Shown here one piece after another: positions 51,785-62,845 of a stretch of 64,000 nt of DNA (positions within the stretch are counted from its first letter, which is position 1; every line of letters begins with the position of its first letter). This DNA is from Xylaria sp. FL1777 (Eukaryota; Ascomycota; Sordariomycetes; Xylariales; Xylariaceae), in the NCBI GenBank assembly GCA_022578965.1, contig MU400640.1:1-64000 (forward strand), given 5' to 3'. The notes under the pieces are model-generated. The model was not told the origin of the DNA, did not search any database, and saw nothing but the letters and a program-made list of their open reading frames with translations. The position numbers were made by a program, and so were the translations under genes.

Positions 51785-53152
51785 TCAAAAGTACTCTAGA
51801 AAGCGAGCTCGCCTCTGCTCATCGGTCCACTTCCCGAACTCTTCTACTTCTTTATCCTTGACAGATATGAACCACTTGACCAAATCTTCGCCAATTAAAG
51901 TCTTCAGAGAAGCATCCCCCTTCAAATAATCTAATGCCTCCTTTAAAGTGATGGGCATCCTCTTATCCATCCCATACTCAGCCCTCATTTTCTCGTCCAT
52001 CCTGTCAGGGAAGAACTTGCAATCCTTCCAAACCAACTGTGTCTTAGACGCAACCCCATCCAAACCGGCAAACAAAATAGCCCCGACGAACAGGTAGGGA
52101 TTTGCGGTGCCGTCCATCATTCGGAACTCCCAATGCGAGTCACTAATTTTCCGCACTGGTAGGTCGCGGTTATCGGTACCGAAGCCAATCCACGCACCCG
52201 CGCAATCGCTCACAGAGCGGTTGTAGCTGTCATAGTTTGCCATTCCGAAGGCACAGAGCGAGCCCATGTGCTTAAGGACACCGGCAACAAACGAGTCTGC
52301 TACTGCGGGTTCCGGCTGGCTGAGAGAAAGATGAAGGTGTAGGCCATTTGACGGTCCAGTTAGTGTCGGTTTTGGGGTCATGGTCGCCTTGACATTCCGA
52401 CGAATGCATATCGCACGAATGGTCTCTTGTGCTAGAACGAGAGAATCGACAGCTGCCAGTGCGGACTCGGGCGCCAGAGCTATCTCGAGCTGATCACTGA
52501 CTTCTGCGTGGAAATGGTGGATTTTGACGGACGAACGCTCGAGCGCGTCAATAATCTCTTCAACCAGATCCAACGTTCCGGCGCGTAGTCCAGCCGTTCT
52601 CGAGTAGCCGCTCAGACGATCCAATGGCTCGACGACGTTGTTAGATCCATCCAGAAGCACGAATTCGATCTCAAAGCCTATTAGGACCTGTGTAGGCCAC
52701 TGCTCAAGAGCGCGGACCATCAACATGCGCGGACACTTGTCGAATTTTATCAGAGCATCCTTCTGGTCGACAAAGCTCATTGCGGCAGCGTGACCGGCCT
52801 TGAAGCCGCAAGGACGGAGGGAAGACCAGTCGGGGCGTAGAAACCATGTCTCATGGTAGTCGCTAAGAGAGAAAATCTTCGGCGCGGTGGAGATTGGTAT
52901 AAGCATGCTGTTCTGGGCCATGCAGGCGGTTTCCCTGCCACTGGCGATTTGGAGGCAGCGAGCGATGGGGACGAAGCGGGCGCGCAGCACGCCGGAGTAG
53001 TCGATCCATTGGAGTCGAATGTACTTGATGGAGTAATTCTTATGGAGGAACTGTTGAAGCTTCTCCTTGTCTGAGACCGTTCTAGGCGCAAGAGGGAGAG
53101 ACATTTCTGAGAAGCTAGAGCCTAGAGAAGGAGCGAAAGGCTGGGAAGGCAA
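51785..53152 (-). CDS. Type-I glutamine synthetase-like enzyme
   Basis: This is an intronless 455-codon ORF. Visible glutamine synthetase features in order: an N-terminal beta-Grasp-like segment (YIRLQWIDYSGVLRARFVP, 44-62), the GFEIEF metal-ligand motif (159-164), HAEVSDQLEIAL (215-226), the ATP/glutamate loop NGLHLHLSL (269-277), NRDLPVR (328-334) and WEFRMMDGTANPYL (341-354). The length and the LHLH motif fit the fungal GS-I-like group related to the FluG C-terminal domain and gamma-glutamyl-ligases rather than the cytosolic GS-II of nitrogen assimilation. It probably ligates an amine to glutamate using ATP, but the amine is unknown. No amidohydrolase domain precedes it, so it is not full-length FluG. 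It is convergent with the oxygenase gene. Confidence 0.88.
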   Translation of the reverse strand: MPSQPFAPSLGSSFSEMSLPLAPRTVSDKEKLQQFLHKNYSIKYIRLQWIDYSGVLRARFVPIARCLQIASGRETACMAQNSMLIPISTAPKIFSLSDYHETWFLRPDWSSLRPCGFKAGHAAAMSFVDQKDALIKFDKCPRMLMVRALEQWPTQVLIGFEIEFVLLDGSNNVVEPLDRLSGYSRTAGLRAGTLDLVEEIIDALERSSVKIHHFHAEVSDQLEIALAPESALAAVDSLVLAQETIRAICIRRNVKATMTPKPTLTGPSNGLHLHLSLSQPEPAVADSFVAGVLKHMGSLCAFGMANYDSYNRSVSDCAGAWIGFGTDNRDLPVRKISDSHWEFRMMDGTANPYLFVGAILFAGLDGVASKTQLVWKDCKFFPDRMDEKMRAEYGMDKRMPITLKEALDYLKGDASLKTLIGEDLVKWFISVKDKEVEEFGKWTDEQRRARFLEYF

Positions 53153-53722
53153 TGTAGAGAATGCTCTGTATGGAAGTCAATTGAGCTGCACCCGAGGATT
53201 CATATGTACCGACACGATAGGGACCTGATATGTATGAAGGAACAAACAGAAAAGAAAAGCAAACTACCTAGGTACCTGTAGCATACCTACATAAGGTCCG
53301 TTATTGGATGCTCATTTAGTCAATATTCCGACTTAAAGTAATACCCTTATATCTAACAAATAGCATGCCATCGCTTATATGCGTAGAAGCCATTAGGCGA
53401 CAACATGTAGAGATGAGGTATCTCGAGCTTAACAAATCAATCCGTTTTCTTCGTTGTCTACGATATTGCGGTTAGTCTTTCAGCGGGGAAGTACGCTGAA
53501 ACTCCTCTATTGCCATTGTGGCAGGACGAAGTATAAGTTGATAATATTCCCTCTAGCTGCAAGATAGGGGGCTGGAGACGTGCATCAGATTGTCGGATGT
53601 AAGATGCTGTTAGCACCGCCACCGCCGAGGCAGATTGGGGACACTGTACTACCTACATTGCTCTCTCTCCGTTCATCGAAGCTTTCCCATTCAGCAATGT
53701 TGTCGCGCGATACCATACAATC
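53153..53722. other. Intergenic between divergent genes
   Basis: No gene is seen. A cluster of TACCTA/TAGGTA motifs lies at 53,266-53,295, upstream of the synthetase-like gene on the minus strand. Confidence 0.4.
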
Positions 53723-56700
53723 ATGGCAATGGCGGCTTTATTTGACCCGGTGCAAGCCGCTTTTGATAGCGCGATGAGTGATTTCAAAGCCGAATTGAAA
53801 GATGACCAGGTTTACAATGAGATGTTGCAAATAACCACGATTGATCAGGTCTACGACGCCACCGATGAGATCCAAAGAAAACAAGCTAAAGAGGGCCACC
53901 TTCGACATCTATCCAAAATCTCGCCGTATCTCGATCGCCTGAATGAATACGCGGCTACGATAGAAGTGTTCATGCAAGTGAAGCCGGACATTCTGGCCCT
54001 GATTTGGGGACCCATTAAGCTACTTTTACAGTGGACGAGCGTACTTAGAGCTTCATTCGATGCCATAATCAACACAATGGCTGAGATTGGTGAACTTTTG
54101 CCTGAGTTCAGGCGAGTAATAGCCCTGTTTGACCAGAACGTCGCAATCCAAGAGGTTATGGCTCTGTTCTTCAGAGACATATTGGACTTCTACCTAGTTG
54201 CATTGAAGTTCTTTAAGTTATCTCGTAAGTTGTTACATGTGTGTATTGGGCGCTATGTTCACTAACAGTACAAATCATCTAGGGTGGAAATATCTTTTTG
54301 AATCACTGTGGCCTACACATAAGGAAAAGATCAAGGTAGTCATGACACACATTCAGAGTCATGGTCGTTTGATGAGGAATGAGGTTCGGTTAGAGCATAT
54401 TCAGCAAGAACACCAGGCTCGACAACTAGCTTTAAAGAATTTCGAAAAGTTGGAATTAGAACGAAGAGCTCAAGAGTATCACCGCATCAAGACTGATATG
54501 GCATCAGATTCGTATGACAAAAGGCTTGATTTGTTGAGACACCTCGTCTGCCAAGGCACAGGAGCGTGGTTGCTGCAAGATGCAACGTTCAAAACATGGT
54601 TGAACTTCGCTTCCCAAGAAGCAAGAGTACTGTGGCTCCAAGGTATACCAGGTGCCGGTAAGTTCATATTTGAGACCTCCTATAGTCTCGGCCTTCCTTT
54701 ATAACTCCCTTTCATCTATCTAACTAGCTCTACCTAGGCAAAACATACCTGGCGAGCGAGGTAATCAAGAAAACGCAATCAATGAAACGTACAGCCTTTG
54801 CATTCCTGAGTTACAAACACCAGCATGATTCAACAGCAATATCGATAATTCATTCTCTGATCTTTCAACTCGTCACCGGGAACAACGATCTCCAGACTGT
54901 CATTTGCCAATCATGTAGGGAGGAATGCAAAACAACGCTCGAAGGGGCCACAGATCTTCTAGTCACAATTCTTGCTTGCACAGGACCAGCCTACTTGATA
55001 ATAGACGGTCTTGATGAGATTGGAGAGGTAGAACGACGCAGGCTTCTCACCCAGCTTCTGCGGACTTTAAAGTTATCCCTTGACGCTAAGCTTTTTATTA
55101 GCAGTCGGGCAGAAGCGGACCTCGTCTCAATTCTTCATAAAGACGCTACTGTTTTACAAATCGAACAAAGGAATATAGAGTGTATCCAAATATTTGTTAA
55201 GCAGTGGACACAGTCCTGGTTTGTGGAACGCCAATTCTGGCCCGATGAACAGACTGAGATTGAACTAGGTCTAGAGCCACTCGCGTCTAAGTCGCAAGGT
55301 AAGTCTATCTGCTCAATTGTAATCCCACTTCTACACTAACTTGTTCAGGGATGTTTCTTTATGCCAAGGTTGTATTAGATAGCATTAGGTTTTTAGACAA
55401 TTTTGGGGATATTCGTGATGAACTTCATGCATTTCCCGAGACGCTTGAAGATGCGTATGTGCATCATTCTCTTCAAATTTGTGTGCTGACCAAGTTAACA
55501 ATGATATTAGTTATGGTAGAATTCTCAGAAGAGTCAACAACCTTGATAGCTTCGCATTGAGAGAGAAAATACGCCTTGTTCTAGGATGGGTTGGCTGTTC
55601 ACCAACAGTACTCACGATTCAAGAAATTCAACAGGCGTTAGCAATTGACCTGGAAGACCCAGAGAAGATCGGAAATGTCCGTGGAAGCCTTGACCTCGTC
55701 CGAATATGCGGCCCCATTGTTGAACTTGTGGATGGTTATGTTCAATTCGTTCATTTCACGGTTAAAGAGTATGTATTCTAATTTATATCATACTACCGTT
55801 TATTAACAACGCATTAGATATATATTTAGCAATCGTATATCGGGTTTCATTGACCTCCGTGCGGCTACCCTCGACTTGACTCTCCGATGCACGACATACC
55901 TATTGCAGGGACACCACGATTTGGACCTCTCGGATGAGGAAATCAAGCGCAACATATTGTCAGGGACATACACTATGGAGTGGCTTGCAACTAATATGTG
56001 GCCACAACTAACAAAGGACTATCTCAGCTCAGCTAGGCATGACGACCCACAAGAAAACCTTGGTTCGCGGCTTGAGGCCCTACGTATCATAAGGTTTCAA
56101 GATGGATTCTCAGAACAAAATGAGAATGATGAGATTTTCCTGGCCTTGGATAATTCCAAGAAGGCCTATCCAGAAGCTTATGCATTAGTTGGCCAGGCAC
56201 TTCGATTTCGCCAAATGTGTACAGGTTCGGAGCATCGCATGTACCTGGGTGCCCCTTGGATAGATCTCGACCCATTGACAACATCAGAATCATCTGTCCG
56301 AATATTCAAAGCAGTTGAGGACTTGCTTACTCATAATCAGGCGGATGGATACTCACATGAGCACATAATACGACGATGGTATGGCCAACGACCTTATAAA
56401 TGTCATTACTTGAGTTGTGATTTCAACCGCACTGGCTTTGTGGATATATCTCAAGTGCGCTCACACGAAAAAAATCACGAACGCCCTTGGAAATGCAGTT
56501 TTCCTGATTGCGAGTACGCAAATGGAGGCTTTTTGACTGGGAAGATGCGAGATGATCATCTTGAGCGGGCTCATTCGAAAGGGACTAAGCATACCTTGCA
56601 TCTAACAAAGTTAGGGGACCATGCAGCTACCGAATCGCTTTTAGTGGACCTGGCGAAATTGGGCTTAGCGGACGACGTGGAATATCTGCTCTCTTTCATG

Positions 56701-57492
56701 CCACTAAGCCCATCTCAAATGAGTACGCAGTGGACAGAAGAAATGTGGGACGCAGCCATATTGTCTGGATCCTTACCGATGGTCAAATTGTGCGACTCAA
56801 AATTGAGGTTCCCTTTGGCATTCGAGGACACGGTTACAACGGTGATCCAAAATAAAAACGTCGAAATACTCGAGTATTTTTTACTTATCCACAGGGGCAA
56901 GTGGCAATTTTACCAGCGTGGAATAAAAGAGGCATTGCTACTTGGGGATTGCAATCTAATTTATCCTTGGGTAAATTACATTAAGTTGAAGTCGAGTAAA
57001 CGCTCATCCATCGATTTTCCATTACATGTGCTAAATAATCGGAGCATAGTTCAGATAACAGCTAATGATGCGTCCCGAGAAGACCTCCTTATCCAACTGT
57101 GGAGATCCATTGAATGGGAAAACGGCAACTCAAAGACAGCTAAGGAATTCTGGGGAAGTACATTGCTTGTTGTGGCAGGGACAACATGCTCGGTTACCCT
57201 TGCACGGCACCTTATTAACTGCGGTGCTAAGGTCGACTACCGACGCAATCTTTACCAGCCTACACCGCTTAGGCATGCGGCCAGAAAAGATACTGCAGAA
57301 GCGGCTGCTTTTATGAAGTTAATGCTATTTCATGGAGCTGATCCCAATATCGAACAATTGGCATTGAAGTCGGATCAGAAAATATACAAATCACCAATAA
57401 AAATCAGTGATGAAAAGGGCCCATTAGGCATTTCAAAATGGCTGGGTATCACCTGGGATGAATTGGTGAGGGAAATGCACGAGAAAAAATAG
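53723..57492 (+). CDS. NACHT STAND protein with C2H2 fingers and ankyrin-like repeats
   Basis: Six exons join in frame: 53723-54224, 54283-54657, 54738-55298, 55349-55454, 55511-55768 and 55818-57492, for 1158 aa; introns are 49-80 bp. Order: an N-terminal helical domain of the kind preceding fungal NACHT modules (VKPDILALIWGPIKLLL), a coiled-coil-prone stretch (about 200-245), and a NACHT core with Walker A GIPGAGKT (288-295, cut by intron 2 inside the motif) and Walker B LIIDGLDE (379-386), followed by FISSR. A helical region ends FVHFTVKEYIF. Next come two C2H2 fingers: C796-x4-C801-x15-H817-x3-H821 and C827-x4-C832-x15-H848-x4-H853. The C-terminus has ankyrin-like repeats (TPLRHAARKD...MLFHGADPN). 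Fungal NACHT proteins act as ligand-triggered oligomerising switches, including in incompatibility. The ligand here is unknown. Confidence 0.88.
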
Positions 57493-58450
57493 GGCAAATT
57501 GTAGGAATCTAGGGGTCTGTAGCCTTGGTCGATCGTGGCATTCTTGAACCTAGGCTTATATGGTATATCTTACGGATTCAAACATACTAGTCTTAGCCAT
57601 ATGCCAATAGGTATCATAGAATGTATCTTGAGCATGTGTCAAATGAGCCAGTAGCAAATACCCATATAATAGCGCTAGTAAGAATTAAACCTCACCTCAC
57701 TCTTGTGCCTCGTTTGGATAACTGTGTCCTTGACCGTAATATACAAGATAATCTCTTTATTCTCTTTTCTCTAACTCGGCATATCAACTTAAAGATAGCA
57801 CAACTGACTGGATGGCTATATTAGCTGTATTAATAGCTAGGCTGTATGGACTATATAGAACCGCAACTTTCTACCTCTTTTCCAATTGAAAAGGTTTTTG
57901 TCACTGTTAGCCCCAAAGGCCCTTCTTATACACCCCAATAAGCTACAATATATTATCCGAGCATTATATGCTATTCTCACTAGATATGTATCTCAGTAAT
58001 ACGTTTAACTATGCAAGATGACTCATTGTTCCACTAGATCAATGTCGCTGACTTCCTTGATCTGAAGTTAAGATATATCATATTAGAGAGTTTGATTGAC
58101 CAAACAGCTTAGGGGGCATAATATCCTGTATAAGGCTTATCAAGCCATCCTATCATGTGCCACCAGGGGTCTCTCCGTCTTTCCGCATTTAGTAACGTAG
58201 TTAAGCGAATGCTGATTTTATGACAACTGATTGCGGCTGTGCGCATGTTTTTTCAGCTCCATAAGCCGAATACAACCTTGATTAGGCTTCTGTAGGCCTT
58301 GTAAGGCAGACTATGAGAACCTCCAGCGGTGAGGTTAGGTAATCCGTTAGGACACTTCCCTGGCCACCCCCAAATTTCACAGCTAACTTTTGAGCAGCCG
58401 CCGAGAACTTGAAACTCACGGATCGAACAGCACACTCCGAGAAGGATACG
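57493..58450. other. Intergenic, no gene seen
   Basis: This is a roughly 960-bp spacer between two same-strand genes. Short ORFs show no motif or splice structure, and no repeat was recognised. Confidence 0.5.
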
Positions 58451-61400
58451 ATGAATGAAAATACCACTGGAACGAAAAGACGACTCGAGCTTGAAGAGCA
58501 GAACCCTAAGGATAATTCAAAAAAGCTGTGCCAAGAGCAGCCCCCTGATGCACTATTTTTTAACCCTCTTCCACTCCAATCATGCGGCACTTCAGCGCAC
58601 CATCAACAGCGAGAAGCGAGCGCTTTGAGTTTTGGGAATCCCGATTACACTTATTCTTCAAGCCTGCCTACGATCTTAAACTCGTTCGGACAGGATCCAG
58701 AACAACAGTTTAACTACTATAATCAACCTTGCTTAGATCGGATAGCACCTACCAGTGAACCAGGAACCAATATCGTTGATATCACAGCACATCTCGGATT
58801 CCAGCCGGTCTCACTGCCCGAACCTCAATTGAATTCACTTGAGATACTAGGCACCTGTGAAAATATTGAATCGGATCAATTCCAATTCATCGGAGTAAAT
58901 GAAACCGGAGTTCCCAGCTCACCATACATCCAGGTTACTTCAGAGGCTTCCTCGGACATTTTTTCTTCATCCAAGTATCCCACTGAAGACACCGAAAATT
59001 ATCAATATTACATCCCAAAGATAGAAATAATTGATCAACTGGAGAATAGATTTCAATATCGGGACAAGAACGAGATATCGCGGTGCACTGACACTAACTC
59101 TACCAACGCCGAGACTGGTTACTCACCGACGACTTTAGAAGCCAGACCTCAGAGACAATTTAACGGACTCCAATTGAATATATGTTTTGGAGTTGTGAGT
59201 GATGTTTCACCTATAATCAATGTTGCGGGTAGCTAATAGCTTAGATTGTCACAAAGCCGATCGTCTCTCAAGGGGGTGGAAATTTCGACAGTCCAGTACC
59301 GGTAGACCTAATAGTTTCCGGGACTCTCTTCAAGATACAATATGAAGACACGGGGAAATACTTAGGTATTTTAGCTATGCCGCCTTTGCAAGACCTTTTG
59401 ACATCTTATAATGTCAAAATTAAAGCCTTTATCTCGAAAGTTAGAAGTGATAAGCCCGTGGCCCCGGTAAAAAGGGGGAAGTCGAATCTACATGAATCTT
59501 CTGAGTATTCCTTACGAATCGTCGTGTTTGGGTCGTCGACGGACATAACCGCTGTCGGTCGATTCCTCTCAACAGCTGATCTATACCTGCAGCATCCGAT
59601 GCGGACTGAATGCGAACTCGGTACCGACTACTTTAACCCGCACTACCTTGTCCGTGCTGGAGGAGAGATGCCTAAGATTGAAGAATTGTCACTTCTTAGT
59701 GATGGTGAAAAGGTAAAACCTGCGGCTATATTGGATGACGTGGCCAAGAGCAGAATACTGCGAATGTTCGACCATGCCGATGGAATCGAGATTAATTTGG
59801 ACGTGAAACCAAGTCCTCGATTGCGAGCTGACTTGATGAAGCAAGTACTTACCCCGTCTGGAACGACCAGCGCAAAAATTGCTAACATTTAGAAGGCATC
59901 AGATTAAAGCACTTGGTTTCATGATAGAAAAGGAATCCGGCCGTTTAGAAAATCTCGCGTTCCCATCGCTCTGGTTCCCAAACAAGGTTAAAGCAGGACT
60001 GTAAGCTCTGCCCTACAAGTGTCCCTATGTCTACTAACGAAGTAAAATGAAGGTACTGCCACATGATCACAGGCTCTGCTAGAGACAAACCGGATATAAT
60101 AGGCGGGGGAATAATAGCAGACGTAAGTTCCAATGAGTATGCACTAAATGAAGCGCATGCTAAAACCTATCTAGGAGATGGGTCTTGGTAAGACTCTCAG
60201 TATGTTGGCGTTGATATGCTCTCGTCTTGACTTGCCTCAAAATATGGATGAGGATCAGAACCCAAGGGCAACCTTGATCGTGACACCTAAATCAAGTATG
60301 TCCTTTTCGAAGTGATGAGAAGTAGGACGGGATAGTTAAGTGGTTATATTAGCATTATACGGATGGCAGAAACAGATAGACAGGTATAGGTCATTAATTG
60401 ATGAGCTACCGGTATGCAAATATACTCATAGACACTATAGGCACATCCATGCTGGCCAGATAAACTCACTGGTTTACCACGGCTCTGGCAAGCATCGCCT
60501 GTCTTTCAACGACATGGACATCGTCTTAACGACCTACGAAACACTAAGGTCGGAGAACGTCTTGAAAGGGCCACTTTATTCGCAGCGTTGGCTGCGTCTT
60601 GTTCTGGATGAAGGTTAGTCTTCTATTACAGCCTAGTATTTTCCCCTTCTAACGAGGAGCCCAGCGCACCATATTCGCAACCGAGAGTCACAGGTCTTCG
60701 CGGCTTGTTGTCGAATTCACGTGCAGTATAGATGGTGTCTAACCGGCACCCCGGTTCAGAACTCCTTAGACGATTATGGAGCGCTCCTCAGCTTCCTAGG
60801 GGTCCATCCGTTCCAGGATAAAAAGCAGTTCGATTACTGGATAGTCAGGCCCTTCAATAAGTCCAAGAGCAATGCAATTGAAACATTGAGACGTCTGGTC
60901 GCTGCTACGTGCCTTCGTCGAACGAAAGCAAACTGCGATCTCTCTACACCCCTTCCCCGAAGATACGAGGAGATAGAAGAGGTCAGCCTTCTTTCCGGCG
61001 ATCAAGAGATATACGACTTCTTTAAGCGAAAAATCCAAAGCATAGTGATTCCTAGTTCTCAGAATCATGATGTCCCTAAAAGTAAACGATCGAAACAGGT
61101 CAACATTCTGTCAATTATAACGCTATTGCGGGTAATCTGCGACCACGTGGAACTCCTTCCCAAAACTGCGATGGACTCGTGGAAAAGAGAGGACACAAGC
61201 ACGTCCGATCAGGAGACTAGACTTCTCTTAACGTCATGTAGTAGTGAATATGTGGACGACGTCGAAACAACAGGCAGAAAATCCCCTCAAGAGCTCATAT
61301 CAGAAGATGGCACTTCACGAGGAAAGTTCCAAACAGAGACAGATGGCCCAACTAATGCATCGCAACATAGGGATTTTGATGGATCGGCAGACACTCACTG

Positions 61401-62164
61401 TGTACGCTCGGCGAAGATAGATGCTCTATTGAAGAAACTTCATCTACAGCAGGCCAAGTCCAAAAGGTCTGTCGATGACGACTCCAATGCACTTTCCACA
61501 ATACTTACTAGCACACAGCGTCGTTTTTAGCTCATGGACTCGAATGCTTGACAAAGTTGAGGAAGCATTTCTCGAGAATGGGTTCAATTATCGGCGGATT
61601 GACGGGCAATCAAGCTTAAAGTCTCGAGCAGAAGCTATAAGAGTATTCAGCGAAGATAGTGAATGCACAGTGATGCTAGCGAGCATCGGAAGCGCTGGTG
61701 AAGGGTAAGAAAACTCAAGTCGGCGAACTAATTACACCATTCTCCGTGTTTCCACCCGTGCATTATATACCCGCCGAAGCTAACACGTTGCAGCGTGGAC
61801 TTCACAGCAGCGCAACACGTGCACATCCTGGAACCTCACTGGAACCCTATGGCTGAAGCACAGGCCGTCGACAGGGTACACCGTATTGGTCAAACCTTGC
61901 CTGTGACTATCACCAGATACATCGTGCCGCGTTCTATTGAAACAGTGGGTGGCTTTCCGAGTATCCCTACTCAATATTTTACTATTACATATCCTGCTAA
62001 CTTGAGCGCAGTATATTCAGTGGGTCCAGAATGATAAGTTGAGTCTCATTAATTTGTCTTTGGATACCATAGCGGACGCTGCGAAAATTGAAGAGAAAAG
62101 ATGGGAAGTAAGCGAAGCCCCATAGAACTCCTGACTTAACCTCTGAAAGCAGATTCTAACTTAA
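58451..62164 (+). CDS. SNF2-family ATPase/helicase, Rad5/HLTF-like, no visible RING
   Basis: Eleven exons join in frame for 1048 aa: 58451-59194, 59245-59840, 59893-60000, 60053-60122, 60175-60295, 60353-60613, 60665-61466, 61519-61704, 61794-61944, 62012-62107 and 62153-62164. Residues 1-245 are polar and disordered. Then follow a domain with TDYFNPHYLVRAGGE typical of this fungal subfamily, the HQIKAL Q-motif, Walker A DEMGLGKT (506-513), DEAH box (632-635), LTGTPVQN, and helicase-C motifs VVFSSWTRMLDKV, RRIDGQSS, ASIGSAGEG, EPHWNPM and DRVHRIGQ (989-996). It is a nuclear DNA translocase candidate for repair or chromatin remodelling. The usual RING finger between the two lobes is not seen. 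The intron at 59841-59892 has a GC-AG boundary (GCAAGT donor). The last 12-bp exon is uncertain; without that splice the protein ends at 62124. Confidence 0.85.
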
Positions 62165-62845
62165 GTAAAGAAGCTCAAAGATTTCCTGCAGTAATGGGAC
62201 TTGTAGAGAGAGAAGAGGATCGACAGCATTCAAGAGATTGAACCCAACATTGTGTAGTTTAACGAGACATAGATAGGCCTAGATAAATAAAGGGTGTGAG
62301 TACTGAAAAGGGGTGAAAAAATCATAAGGGATAACTCCGCACTAAGGTTGATGAGTTACACTCTTCGCTAGCCGAATTAGGCCACAATTTTACCACTCTT
62401 CCACCAAGTACATTTCTATCCAGCTCAATTGATAGATGCGTAAAGCAGGCGAAAGGGGAAAGAAAGTTTTAAGATGCTCTCTTGGGCACTGCTATACTGC
62501 GAATACTTACCCCTAAACTTGAGTCTCCTTATATGGGGCGACATGTTTTCCAGCTGGCTCCCAACCCCTTTCACGGATGGCGACAGCTGCCAGCCGCTCC
62601 TAGACACCCCACCACCGAAGTTCCACGTTGTAAGATAGCTCCTGGACCTATCTATCTACCTAGTATACACCATTTATCTACAACGAATCTTCCCTTGTCC
62701 AAGTTTAATCCTCCCCACGTGTGTCGAGCAGGAAACGAGAAATTTGGTTAACGAATGCACATAAAGCGACTTCCACCCCGTCCACACGAGATCCGACATC
62801 TAATTCCACCTGCCAGACCATACACGAAGCCCTAGACCGCCCGCC
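62165..62845. other. Intergenic, promoter side of the coatomer gene
   Basis: No gene is seen. The last 150 bp are C-rich, with many CCACC/CCCC runs, as expected of a fungal housekeeping promoter or 5' leader. Confidence 0.4.
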
